Part shown: one piece after another, positions 20,101-62,174 of the stretch
How positions within the stretch are numbered: the first letter of the stretch is position 1
Layout of the letters: each line of letters begins with the position of its first letter
Made by a program: the position numbers and the translations under genes
NCBI GenBank assembly: GCA_012861695.1
Contig: JAAOOA010000060.1
Coordinates: forward strand, 19,111,125 to 19,175,124
Reading direction: 5' to 3'
Length of the DNA: 64,000 bases
Source: Trematomus loennbergii
Taxonomy: Eukaryota > Chordata > Actinopteri > Perciformes > Nototheniidae
The notes under the pieces: model-generated
Told to the model about the DNA's origin: nothing
Database searches by the model: none
The model's input: the letters and a program-made list of their open reading frames with translations, nothing else

Positions 20101-23055
20101 TAGTCTTTTTGACCGTTAGCGTCTCAGTAGGTTTCAGTGGTGATGTGACCCAATTTGTTCTCTTTCAGTCTCCACTGCGTTCAAGGCTGCTACCCTCCAG
20201 ATTTCATGAATGCTTGGGACACCTTCGACGAGAATAAAGGCTCTGAGAACGACAGACCAGGTCAGTGAGAACAAAGCCTGTTACCATTTTTCAACATGTC
20301 TGTAAGGTTGGGAGATAGAAGTTGAATGCTTATTTTTTTTACAAGATGATCTGCCTTTAAAGGAATACTTGACTCCAAAAAGACAATTTCTTTATCATTT
20401 ACTCACCCTGTGTTACATTGAATTCTTTAAGAAAACGTTTTTTTTTTGCGTGCTTCTTCAGTAAAAGAATAATAAAAAAGATATATATTTTAGTGTTAAA
20501 TATTCCTTTTAAGGGGATAAAAAGCTATGTGCTTTAGGCTAGGCTACCTGTTTGTTTCCCTCATTGAGTCTCTGTTGTTTTTTCCATGCTCAGATTTCTT
20601 TGAAAAGGATCAGTTATTCATCATCTTTGAGTTTGAGTTTGGAGGCACCGACCTGGAGAACAGCAATGGAATGGTAATCACACCACGTCATAATGAAGAC
20701 TGCTTATTACCTCCCATCTGTGCAGGGCCCTGTTCTGCAGTGATGTTCAGCATTTATCAATGATGTCAGTGACGGCTCAAAGCATCTCATTCACTCTGAA
20801 AATGCTGAAGCTAGCAAACTTAGACAGTTGTTTTACAAATCCAAGTGCCATTTTGTTTCATCTTCCCTGGAATTATTTTTGAAGTATTGCCGTTGAGTCT
20901 GTCTGCTCGTTAATTACAGAACTTCACATAACTTTAACTTCAGCATAACCACCTACACTCTTCTGTCATCACTCGAGATAGAGCTCATAATACTTGCACA
21001 GATGCTGTAAAGATGTGCTTAAAAATTAATGAAAAGACTGCACAGTACTCCCTTGAATTGAGTTTTTACACCATGATGTCAGTCTACTATGTGCTGGAGA
21101 TAATGCTGAAAGATTAAAAAGAAGCTGAGCATGTAAACAACATGTGTGGCAGTTGATTAATTTGGGTGGAAAATGTTTAACTATTTTCCTATAAATGGTT
21201 TAGTTGTGGTGTTGAAGTAAACGCGCTTTCCCTAATTCGGGCCTTTCTTATGTCGTCAAGCTGTCGTCTTTGTGCATGGCAAAGGGCATCCTTCATCAGG
21301 TGACCGCTGCCTTGGCTGTGGCTGAGCAGGAGCTACACTTTGAACACAGGTACAGTACACGCACACACACAAACAAATCACAAATCATAGCATCTGTGAT
21401 AGTCTGCATGAATCAAGCCGAGCAGGACAAGACACTGGATATAAAGATAAAAATATACATTTATATTTAAAAATTTAAAATATCGATCACAGAAAAAAAA
21501 GAAGAAGCATATTGTCAATGTACTTAACAAAAACAACATATATTTATTTTATTTGAGGAGCTTAAAGGTTAACTGAATATTTTCGACTGATGATTAATAA
21601 ATGTTCTGCTGTAGTTGCCATAAAGACACTGCGCATGATGGACTTATGGACTTTTGTTTTTTAATAGATATATAAAGCAATTAAACAAAACTGATAAGAC
21701 TCCAATGAGCAGCACAATGAATTCCTGAAAACGTGTGTTTAGCTGTACATAGTAGGTTCTTAATCTGCTTAACTTCATATCAGATGGGAAATGTGGCACA
21801 CATTGTGTTTTTAAGCCGCCGCAGTGACGCAGTTGGGTGTGTATGTGGTGTCAGTGTGATCGATGGTGTGTTGGTGTCCTGTTACAGCAACTTTACCCCC
21901 CTGTGCTCCTCACTGCAGGGACCTCCACTGGGGCAACGTGCTGGTCCAAATAACCAAGGAGAAGAGCGGGAGCTTCCTGCTGAACGGAGCAGCCCACTCT
22001 CTGGAAACCAAAGGGGTGTTGGTCCGCATCATTGACTACTCTCTCTCCAGACTAGAAATCGGTCAGTATTTTATTCCCTCCTTCTTGCACAAAATGTTTA
22101 TCTAAAAACACGATGAGTAATAAGAGGCATATGTTTTGTTCCCTCCAGATGATCTGACGGTCTCCTGCGATATCTCGAACGATGAGGAACTCTTCATGGG
22201 CCAGGGAGATTACCAGTTTGAGATCTACAGACTAATGAGACAGGAGAATGGGTCAGTGTTTGAATGTGTCCTTGCTAAACTCAGAAACACCAGTGTGACA
22301 TGTAACTGGAGTTTCTATGTGCTGTAAAGAGTCATCTTACTATATACTGTACATACGCATACATGTATTAAGAAAGGATAAGGATAACAGAGCAAGCATT
22401 GGATTTCTTATTGATTTGACTTTGTCGTCCAAAAATAGAACTCGTGGATTACTTCAGAAGTTTGACCACTGAGAACTTTACTGTTAAAGACTCTTAATGA
22501 GGTGGATTTCAACAAACATCGATCATTTGTATGAGAGGATATGAGTTCTCTATGAGCCATCCAGTCTGATATTTATTTGGTTGTCCATGTGGAATGGTTT
22601 GACATTTGACAAAAATGCTTACTGTCTTTGCATGGATAACAAGAACTACCTCTTTCGTATTTATTTGTTTACTTGAAGCTGATTTAATAGAGACTGGAAA
22701 CAGCTGGTCTGTTTAAACACATATCCATCTACCAGACTCATGTTCTGAATTTGTCATTTTGATTTCATCCATCTTGTGGATGATTGGGTTTATTTGAGTG
22801 TTTAACACCTCAGCGTTGTTGTGTCACTGATTTGTTTGTACTCTATTTGTCTCAGAAACAACTGGAGTAACTACCACCCACTCCAACGTGCTGTGGCTGC
22901 ACTACCTGTGCTCCAAGCTGCTCTCCATGAAGTACCAGAGCATGAGAGGGAGGGGGGTCAAGGGAATGCGAGAGCAGCTCACTCGTTTCTATGACAACGT
23001 CCTCCAGTACAGCTCTGCGATGGAGGTGCTGCAAAAGTGCCCTATGTTACAGTAG
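11188..23055 (+). CDS. haspin: Haspin, histone H3 Thr3 protein kinase (15 exons)
   Basis: Haspin phosphorylates histone H3 Thr3 in mitosis, which recruits the chromosomal passenger complex to centromeres. Exons: 11188-11348, 13186-13323, 13543-13677, 14130-15975, 16343-16487, 17378-17517, 17644-17829, 19849-19934, 20019-20081, 20169-20260, 20594-20673, 21261-21349, 21919-22061, 22149-22251, 22856-23055. All junctions are GT-AG and phases agree throughout. The product is about 1200 aa, against about 800 in human, because of a long exon 4. Residues 9-40 resemble the haspin N terminus (KTYG, then WILPDNRKRDF). Exons 7-15 encode the kinase: VALK lysine at the exon 7/8 junction, catalytic HRDLHWGN across exons 12/13, and DYSLSR where haspins have a DYT-type motif instead of DFG. 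Frame breaks occur in exons 4, 7 and 15. Identity is secure; expression of an intact protein depends on whether those breaks are real. Confidence 0.93.
11405..11934. mobile_element. hAT-type mini-transposon (530 bp) in haspin intron 1
   Basis: It begins CAGAGGTGGG and ends CCCACCTCTG, with flanking 8-bp duplications TAAATACT (11397-11404) and TGAATACT (11935-11942) that differ at one base. Internal sequence is rich in AAGTAC/GTACTT. It has no coding capacity. Eight-bp duplications and CAG-type ends fit the hAT superfamily. Related copies start at 27915 and 47637. Confidence 0.85.
12296..13139. mobile_element. hAT-type element interrupted by a TTAA element
   Basis: The ends are CAGGGGTACTCAAAC and GTTTGAGAAGCCCTG, and both are bordered by the identical 8-bp duplication GGCTATTG (12288-12295 and 13140-13147). 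Removing the nested insertion at 12409-13006 leaves a host element of about 250 bp without coding capacity. The perfect target duplication suggests a fairly recent insertion. Confidence 0.88.
12409..13006. mobile_element. TTAA-flanked mini-transposon, copy A (nested)
   Basis: The left end is TTAAAGGGGACCTATCATGC and the right end GCATAATAGGTCCACTTTAA, so the termini are inverted repeats of about 20 bp including TTAA on each side. A TTAA target duplication is the mark of piggyBac-like elements. It is 598 bp, non-coding, and inserted in the hAT element at 12296-13139. Related copies lie near 17862, 19074, 36566 and 52759. Confidence 0.85.
13186..13677 (+). CDS. haspin: Haspin exons 2 and 3, probable duplicated exon pair
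   Basis: Exons 2 (13186-13323, 138 nt) and 3 (13543-13677, 135 nt) are nearly equal in length and both are symmetric phase 2-2. They end alike: NEENIPCPQRSQKSKTT in exon 2 and EEENISTPSSPCPRPAQQ then IKKT in exon 3. Both are rich in Lys/Arg, fitting the basic chromatin-binding N-terminal region of haspin. The similarity is seen directly; descent by tandem duplication is inferred. Confidence 0.75.
14130..15975 (+). CDS. haspin: Haspin exon 4: long N-terminal region with a triple motif; two frame breaks
   Basis: This 1846-nt exon encodes about half the protein, largely Ser/Lys-rich and probably disordered. A 17-residue motif occurs three times: LKEQCLKERCTVYLERF (about 14845-14895), IKDECVNKKVTVSVRRS (15235-15285) and LKERCLSGKVNVKVKRW (15475-15525). 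The frame set by exons 1-3 runs until about 14285. It then shifts by one base (a base appears missing near GGG 14285-14287) and returns near the C run at 14569-14573 (one base extra). Without both corrections translation stops at the TGA at 14308-14310. The two shifts cancel, so the exon ends in the phase exon 5 needs. Consensus errors are the simplest cause. Confidence 0.85.
16550..16700. repeat. Candidate dispersed-repeat fragment in haspin intron 5
   Basis: TTTATTTGAACAGGGACAGT followed by GCACATTAAT resembles a fragment common in teleost introns, recalled as LINE-derived. Downstream, near 16790-16850, a unit containing ATAAAGTGCAAGAG is directly repeated. No element boundary is visible. 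Confidence 0.35.
17644..17829 (+). CDS. haspin: Haspin exon 7: kinase start and glycine loop, shifted frame inside
   Basis: The exon encodes VYTPSTYE and then should give the haspin glycine-rich loop KIGEGTFGEVFSTTNALG, followed by DKVALK. The loop is present in the next reading frame between AAA 17747-17749 (one A too many) and GGG 17810-17812 (one G too few). As written, the exon stays open but encodes an unrelated segment in place of the loop. The opening and closing residues are in the correct frame. Either two homopolymer errors or a natural compensated frameshift explains this; errors are more likely because the loop is essential for ATP binding. Confidence 0.9.
17862..18200 (+). mobile_element. 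TTAA-family mini-transposon, copy B (right end not found)
   Basis: It starts TTAAAGGGGACCTATCATGC and shares an internal segment of about 300 bp, in opposite orientation, with the copy at 52759-53245. That segment includes CTGACGTCAGGAC and CCAACTCCACCAATCAGGAG. No matching right terminus was seen before 19074, so it is truncated or diverged. It lies in haspin intron 7. Open frames across it are shadows of the repeat. Confidence 0.7.
19074..19712. mobile_element. TTAA-family mini-transposon, copy C
   Basis: The left end is TTAAAGGTCCCCTATTATAC and the right end GCATAATAGGTGACCTTTAA, with TTAA on both sides. The internal segment around CCAAATACCAAACAGATCAT also occurs in copies D (36566-37302) and E (52759-53245). 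A LINE-like 3' tail (about 19170-19245) appears inserted near its left end. Confidence 0.75.
19170..19245 (+). mobile_element. LINE-like 3' tail with TTTGAT repeats
   Basis: GTACAGCACTTTGG, then GTGCTTTATAAATAAA, then a TTGATTTGATTTGA tail, is the form of a teleost LINE 3' end. Only the tail is present, so it looks like a 5'-truncated insertion. Confidence 0.5.
22856..23055 (+). CDS. haspin: Haspin terminal exon 15, frame broken
   Basis: After NNWSNYHP the frame fails near CCC 22877-22879. The conserved continuation SNVLWLHYL and the final SMKYQSMRGR to KCPMLQ stop lie one frame over, ending with TAG at 23053-23055. Two missing bases (for example in a codon matching the Tyr of the family's YHPYSNVLW) restore both the residue spacing and the phase from exon 14. 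The exon encodes the C-lobe end of the kinase domain. Confidence 0.88.
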
Positions 23056-23392
23056 TACGTGAGCACTGAACACAGTACTTTTTTTTTACTATGAGAGGTA
23101 TGAGTTCCATACATACATTTGTGTCGTTTCTTTGAGATATGGAAAGTTAAGACCGTTGTTTCTGTTCTTGTAGCACAATCTAATGTAAAATGTTTCAGAA
23201 TTTTACTAAGGTTATTAAAGTAACCGTTTAAAAAAAGTATTCTTGTGTCTTAAATTGAATTTTAAAGTGTAATAATGCCTGTTCTTCCACTGATGTATTT
23301 TTCTTTTAATAGCTGATAGCTAATAGTTCATTTTGTTACTGTATTCGTCCATAATACATACTGTATATATGCAGATCAAAATATTCTTAATC

Positions 23393-23457
23393 AATAAATT
23401 GCATCTGATTGTTAAAACCATCTAAAAGTTGTATGTGATCACAATTTGTGCAATAAA
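23393..23457 (+). terminator. Candidate haspin poly(A) signals
   Basis: AATAAA occurs at 23393-23398 and at 23452-23457, 340-400 bp downstream of the haspin stop. The actual cleavage site cannot be told from sequence alone. Confidence 0.5.
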
Positions 23458-24733
23458 AATAATGATGTTTTATTATTAATAAACTAACCATTAATCCACC
23501 AGGAAAACTGAATGCCCTCTTGTCCAGTGAAACACACACAGATTTAGACACTTTAGTGAACATTATTTGAGAGAAATAGGCCTTTTGTTTACATAGAAAA
23601 AGTCTTAGATCTTTGATTTCAGCTCATGAAAAATGGGAGCAAAACAAAAATGTTGCGTTAATATATTTCTTCAGTGTATTTTTTTTCAAAACATGAAAAT
23701 TCATTAAATACACCGTGTTGTTAATTTGCACAAAAAAAACGAGACCTTTTTAGTTGCTTGGGGTCAGTGAAGTTTATCTTCGGTTAGTTAGGAGTTATGA
23801 CAAATACATTTAAAAAATAGTATTTATGCTGTGGTGCATTCGGCCATTGTGGACAATGTTGCAAGTCAATGCACATGACTGCTTTTAAGGAAATTAGAGC
23901 ATGAGCAATTTGTCTGCAGATATGAGCTCATTCCTATTGTATAAAGTATATTTTATATAAAACAATACGACTGTAGATATGTTAAATCTTGAATTTTTCC
24001 ACTCTCAAATATCCATTTGTTAGTAGGATTTTAGTTATCAGTATGCAGTTAAAATTGTATTGATAAAAAAAAAAACAGACATTCCCAACTGGTTATTTCA
24101 TAAGTTTAATAAGAAAATTCACTACGCCATATAAAATTAAACACATAGATGTTTTTATACTGGTAGTACTGGTCATTTCATACCTATGATTAAAATGTGC
24201 ATGTAAACCTGGTCTTTCCTTTGCAAAACAAAATATTTTATTCAATTTGTTCAGTAAGATTATCATACATTTTTGCATTGACACAAGCTTCATTTTGGTA
24301 TGGTGAGTCGTGTGTGTCCGTTTGAGGAGGATCTTGATTGAATACGTCGAATGCTTCCATACTCAGAGACACTTGGTTGTTGATTTCAAGAAAATGTATG
24401 TTTGCCTGGAATAATCATGTGATGAGATAAGAGCAAAGGTTGCATTTAAAAAAAGGAAGACTGCTTTAAAAAAAAGGATATGGAGACATTTCAAACTATA
24501 CAAACAAGATCCAACAGGCCTATGTTCAGAGAAGAGGTCAGGCATGTGTTTGAGAAGCACTTTTTGGTTGAGCTTTGAGGCAATGTTTGAGATGGCCTTG
24601 CTGGTGATGAGCCCATATATTTGTGTGTGTGTAGTATGTGGGAAGCAACGGATGTGTATAAGAAGCAATGAACTGTATACGAGGAAATGTACTTGCAGCT
24701 GCTGTGTGTGTGTGTCAATGTGTGTAATTGTGC
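23458..24733. other. Convergent intergenic / 3' UTR region of haspin and fam184b
   Basis: No exon is seen between the haspin poly(A) signals and the fam184b stop codon. A minus-strand AATAAA (plus TTTATT, 24237-24242) about 490 bp past the fam184b stop is a plausible end for its 3' UTR. Confidence 0.5.
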
Positions 24734-47001
<22,268 letters not shown>

Positions 47002-47480
47002 AATGAACCCCCCCCCCCAGGGAACTTCCACACCGGAGGATAGTCAGAAACCTTCCTGCTGCCTCCTCTCAAATGAAAATTCCCACCAAAACCGTGTCAA
47101 CTTTTTACTTGTGCATCTCATTCCTCTGTCGGTAGACCCCCTCCCGTGAACAGCAGCTCGCCGGAAAACATTTGGTTGTAGATCGGCGGGGCTCTCGGTT
47201 GTTGCCCCCCTCCTCTCTCGGTGCGCCCGGTGCTCGCGGAGGTCACACGCTGGAAGTCCATCGGGGACGCGCTCGCGCCGACCGACTCTTCCGTGCTGTC
47301 AACAGATACGTTTTATTCTAAGAGCGAGAATAAAAAGGCATATAGTCCAACCACCTGTCTCGCGGCAGGGGCGGAGAGGGGCGTGTGTTTCCTACGGAAC
47401 ATTACCGGAGACAGCTCGAGAGGCGCACTGCTGCAGTGAGCCCCGCCCCTACCGGCGCTGCTGTATCAATCACCGGGAGG
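47002..47480 (-). promoter_or_regulatory. fam184b: GC-rich fam184b promoter / 5' UTR region
   Basis: The sequence upstream of the fam184b start is GC- and CpG-rich (strongest 47100-47470), contrasting with the A/T-rich DNA beyond. It is a likely CpG-island promoter, head to head with ncapg about 2.2 kb away. No TATA box was identified. Confidence 0.5.
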
Positions 47481-47636
47481 AGGGAGGAGGGTCTCGGGGG
47501 TCTGCTGTGTGGTTTACTCCATCAATCAGATAAACTAAACATGTGACTGCTGCCTACTGCTTTTATTAAACGGGGGGTATTTTCATCGGCAGGGTACTTC
47601 TATACTATTGGCTACTAGCCTACTACCACTTAGAGT

Positions 47637-47830
47637 CAGAGGTGGGATGTAACTAAGTACATTTCCTCAAAATTGTACTTAAGTACAATTTTGAGGTACT
47701 TGTACTTTACTTGAGCATTTCCATTGTATGCTACTTTAAACTTCTACTCCACTACATTTGAAAGGGTAATCATTTAATTTTACTCAACAACTTGTACATT
47801 TCATATATTGAGTTACATCTTAATAAAAAC
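47637..47830. mobile_element. Partial hAT-type repeat containing a 32-bp palindrome
   Basis: It starts CAGAGGTGGGATGTAACTAA like the element at 11405-11934, but no right terminus is visible. It contains a perfect 32-bp palindrome at 47665-47696, centred on CTTAAG, with half-site CCTCAAAATTGTACTT. Confidence 0.6.
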
Positions 47831-48879
47831 AAATTCCAAATACCTATACATACAAATACAAGACATTTCTTAGATAATCTGATGTGAACATGTTTAAAGG
47901 AATATCTTTGAATATTGTTTTCATGCCCAGATTTACATTATTACTCAGTTAAATACAATTTACCGTGTATACCTGGAATTATTTTTAGTAGGCTACTTTT
48001 GAAATATTATATACAAAAGTATACAAAAACAGGCCCTACTGTTTGTTTAGAATTAGGGTTAGGTTTAGGTTATGGTATATCATAAAGGCTATATAGGGTT
48101 AGATGAAAGAACTCAAGCACTAATCTGATAATAGATTATTTCCCACATTTGACCCATATAGGCCATCAGTGTACAAAATCATTGGTGTTGGGATGTCCAG
48201 GGCTGCAACTCTCAGGCAGGAGGGTATCCTATCCAGGCTTATGCATTGGACCTGCGTGCATGTGAGCCTAGGATTATCTGAGAGGTCTATTATCATAATG
48301 ATTATGCTGTTGGAGGCAGGGGGTATAAGTATCTCCAATAGTCCACCCACTCTCTCTTTCATGAGCCAAAAAGATGTGATAAAACAGCTTCTTGTACAAA
48401 ACATAAAAGTACTCATTCTGCACAACCACTCATTTCAGAACAATATAGATTCGAATTGTCTTACCTTTAACTCTGCAGCTTGTTTCACTGTGGGATCAAG
48501 TTGTCTCTAACTTATGATACAACATAATGAGGTGGGCTTTTTTTGATAGTATATAGTACTATAATGTATCTGAATCTCTAACCCTAACCATAATCAAAAT
48601 TAGGACACATTATTATCTTGTTCTACAATTCACAAAAAATCCAGCAAACCAAGTCTCCCAAAGTGCCTTACAGTGGAGTACGTAGAATATTGTAGGCAAT
48701 GCAAACATTTCTTTCAGAGAGGTTATTCATACATTTTCTATACCTCAAATCCATTCCCTCATTTCTTTAGGTGCACTCGTTACAAAAAAAGAATCACAGT
48801 AAATATTTCATCCTAATTGATGTGCAACAGTATTAGTAATAATAAAGTCATTTTTTCGGCCCCTAATCGATCTGTTGTT

Positions 48880-49001
48880 TTGTCTGTCTGACTTTTGTTT
48901 TGTTATGTTTGTTTTTGCCCTATTACTTGTAAATCGACTTGGGTCCCTAGAAAGGCGCTATATAAATGCAAGCTATTATTATTATTATTATTATTATTAT
49001 T
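48880..49001 (+). mobile_element. LINE/SINE 3' tail with (TTA)n
   Basis: CTTGGGTCCCTAGAAAGGCG, then CTATATAAATGCAAG and nine (TTA) units, is a common teleost retroposon tail. It lies between the GC-rich fam184b region and the ncapg promoter. Confidence 0.55.
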
Positions 49002-49235
49002 TTGAACCATTGAAGTAATAGGATTTGCCTTCTCTTTAATGGCGTGCAAGACAGATGAATGTGATTTATCATGTCAATTTACTAAACGATTATTAAATCT
49101 TTAAAATAACAGAAAAAAAGTGCTGCTGCTTTAAAAAGTTCATAAAGTAGCCTGACCGGTATAGCCTTCCAGGCAAGACTCAGAGCAGACATTTGAACCC
49201 GCTATATACGTCATGCGTAGTAGTCACGTCTCACT

Positions 49236-49268
49236 TCTCGCGAGACCACACGGGCAGTTGAATTTGAA
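49236..49268 (+). promoter_or_regulatory. ncapg: ncapg core promoter motifs: TCTCGCGAGA and TTTGAA
   Basis: The palindrome TCTCGCGAGA (49236-49245) is a known motif of TATA-less housekeeping promoters. TTTGAA (49263-49268) matches the CHR bound by MuvB in G2/M genes. Both lie just before the donor that ends the non-coding first exon (49307). Confidence 0.55.
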
Positions 49269-49604
49269 AACAGGCGGCAGTGTTGGCAGAGGAAATCGGA
49301 AAGAAAGGTACATTTCTAATTCTCATAATTTGTCTAATTGTATTGTATAATATAACGTCAGCTCCAACGTTATGATTAAATATAGTTGAACGTGTCACCA
49401 GATACTTTTATCCCGAAACAAAGTAGCCAGGTTACGTTGTTTTTCTGCTCTCCTTAGAGAGTGATCGAGGAGGGGCTTTTAGCTAATGAGGCACTAGAGA
49501 CAAACGGGCTGCTGAAGTTAAAACGTTACGGCCGTGTTGTGAAGAAAGCTAAAGCGACTGTTGGACTAATTCTGTCTTTCAATGTGGTTTTCTGTGAAGG
49601 AAAG
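49269..49604 (+). other. ncapg: ncapg 5' UTR (non-coding exon 1 plus start of exon 2) with uORFs
   Basis: Exon 1 ends at 49307 (AAAG|GTACAT) and exon 2 begins at 49458. The 5' UTR part of exon 2 has a four-codon uORF (49486-49497) and an eight-residue uORF (49582-49608), whose TGA overlaps the main ATG as ATGA at 49605-49608. Confidence 0.6.
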
Positions 49605-60124
<10,520 letters not shown>

Positions 60125-60272
60125 AAGCCAGTTGATGCAAAGATGGAAATAAAATGGTGCGGTTTCAGTGTTGTTCAAGTACAGCCGTCTAATATACAGA
60201 GCTTTAAGTTCATATAATACTTTCATCACATTATCGTACTCGTTTTTTTGTCAAATGTAGTGAAAGTAACTG

Positions 60273-60340
60273 AGACTTCTCTGATTTAGAGCCTTTACAA
60301 TGTTACAACATTGTAAAGGCTCTAAATCAGAGAGAAGTCT
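60273..60340. repeat. Near-perfect 32-bp inverted repeat in ncapg 3' UTR
   Basis: The left arm begins AGACTTCTCTGATTTAGAGC and the right arm ends GCTCTAAATCAGAGAGAAGT then CT. The arms pair over 32 bp with one 2-nt (GA) bulge and almost no loop. It is about 150 bp past the stop and before the AATAAA at 60427. Confidence 0.85.
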
Positions 60341-60426
60341 TTATATGTTGTCATAGTTCCTTTTTAATCTGTGTGTTTCTTATTTTCAACTTTTATCATT
60401 TTAATCATTAAAGTGAAATACATGTC

Positions 60427-60432
60427 AATAAA
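60427..60432 (+). terminator. Candidate ncapg poly(A) signal
   Basis: AATAAA lies about 300 bp after the ncapg stop codon and is followed by a T-rich stretch. It is the first canonical hexamer after the 3' UTR hairpin. Confidence 0.6.
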
Positions 60433-60463
60433 ACTGGTCTTCTTTTCATTATCCCAACACCAG

Positions 60464-61559
60464 AGGCCTGTACTACGAAGCTGGATTTTCGCTTAGCCGG
60501 CTAACTTCAGGGAAATCTCGGGCTTTCCGGTCCTACGACGCTGGTTCTCTTTTTAGCAGGCTAGATTTCCATGGTAACTTATGCTGAGCGGCAAACCTGC
60601 TCCGGAGCAGGTTAGGTGGCAGGCTAAGAGATCAACTCAGTGAAAGCACCGCCTGCTGACCAATCAGAGCGTGTGCGGAGTTTAAAGCGATCAATTCATA
60701 TTACAGGATAGAGGAAATACAGAAAAACTGCCGTTGCAGGAAAGACGGGGCCAAAATCAACTGACTGTGTGAACGTGAAAATTAATAGAATATCCCCTCC
60801 CATCTTCAGAGCAATCTGACTATTATAATATTAGCGTTAAGAAAGCTTACTTAAATATCTGCCACGACATAAGTAACCGGATCATAGTAACATTAAGTAC
60901 AGTCCGCGGCACTTGAGTGCAGACGTCGATGTGTCCCATTATCATTCATATCATATCACATCATAATGTATCATATATTTCCTTATTTGAGTCAGCTTCT
61001 TGAGCCGTATCTGGCCGTGCAACACTCACAGTGTCACATACTGTATGCAGAAGTATTATTTTAAGCAACACATTAAGTTGACGAAACACTCGAGTCAAAT
61101 TCTCCTAATTAAAGTCAGATCCACTCGTGTCTTGGACGGGGCAGTGATTTCATAAACCTGTTAATGTACGCATTCAAACACTTTTTCTTTTACCAGCTGT
61201 ATTCACCTTACAGGTGCAGCTATGTGGCTTTTATCCTGGATAAAGTGTTTAAGTCATGGATGTTTAAAGTTTAACTTCTTCATATTTGACTAATATTAAA
61301 GTTCACTTTTCATTCAGGAAGTATGACGCTGCGCTGTCAGTACGCTTGTCCGTGTTTGAGATTGGTCAAATGCTCCAAATACCACCCCTTTCATGTGAAC
61401 GCGCACCTAACTATAGATAGGACACGGCTGGCTTGAGCGATCCACTTGATAACCAGCGTCGTAGTACAGTTTAGCCAGAGCGTGTATGTTTTGGATTGGG
61501 CCAACCGGCTAACTCAAACATATCCAGGTTAGGTTGAACCAGCTTCGTAGTACAGGCCT
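60464..61559. mobile_element. 1.1-kb mini-transposon with inverted termini
   Basis: The ends AGGCCTGTACTACGAAGCTG and CAGCTTCGTAGTACAGGCCT are perfectly complementary over 20 bp, with CAG on each outer side (60461-60463, 61560-61562). It is about 1096 bp without coding capacity. A 3-bp duplication would fit PIF/Harbinger or CACTA elements, but the class is not certain. Confidence 0.8.
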
Positions 61560-62174
61560 CAGATCAGTGGTGCCTAACAGTGTGTGGATTATGTCACACC
61601 AAGAATCAGTTTCACACTGTAAAAAAACGAGAGCATAATTATATAATATAAAACTGAAAATGAGGATACTTTATAATATTATATGTAATCAGCACTATGA
61701 CATGTTAAATTAAGCATTACATGAACAATAGCTTTCAAATAATTTCATATTAACATACTGCAGGTGCTTCTGTCTCTACCATGAAGTCGGTTTTTATTTT
61801 TAAATAATGTATGCGGTGTAAAAACTAAAACCCTAGATGTGAGCACTTCAAGTGAGTGCTCCTTCGATGAGAAGAGGTGAAAATACAGCTTTTGAAATGA
61901 GCACTAGCCAAATGCTGGTGAAATATGCAAGGGGCTGATAAGACTTTCCAGACAAAAATAATAATGGTTTTCTGTTGAGTCGCACGATTTTTTAACCATT
62001 TCATATTAAATTGAAATCTTCAGGTTGGGAAATGGCAATTGCAGCTTTGTGCCAATGAAGAAAAAGATCAAAAGCAAATTCCTTAGATAATCCTGAATGT
62101 CATCTTTCTCAGTACCGGTGTCGAGCACTCCACTCTACAATAATATTTCTCACTGGTTATTTTTAGAAAGACTC

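Noticed and set aside
49461..49604. In-frame upstream extension of NCAPG
   Set aside because: It would start at GTG, not ATG; the family N terminus matches a start at 49605.
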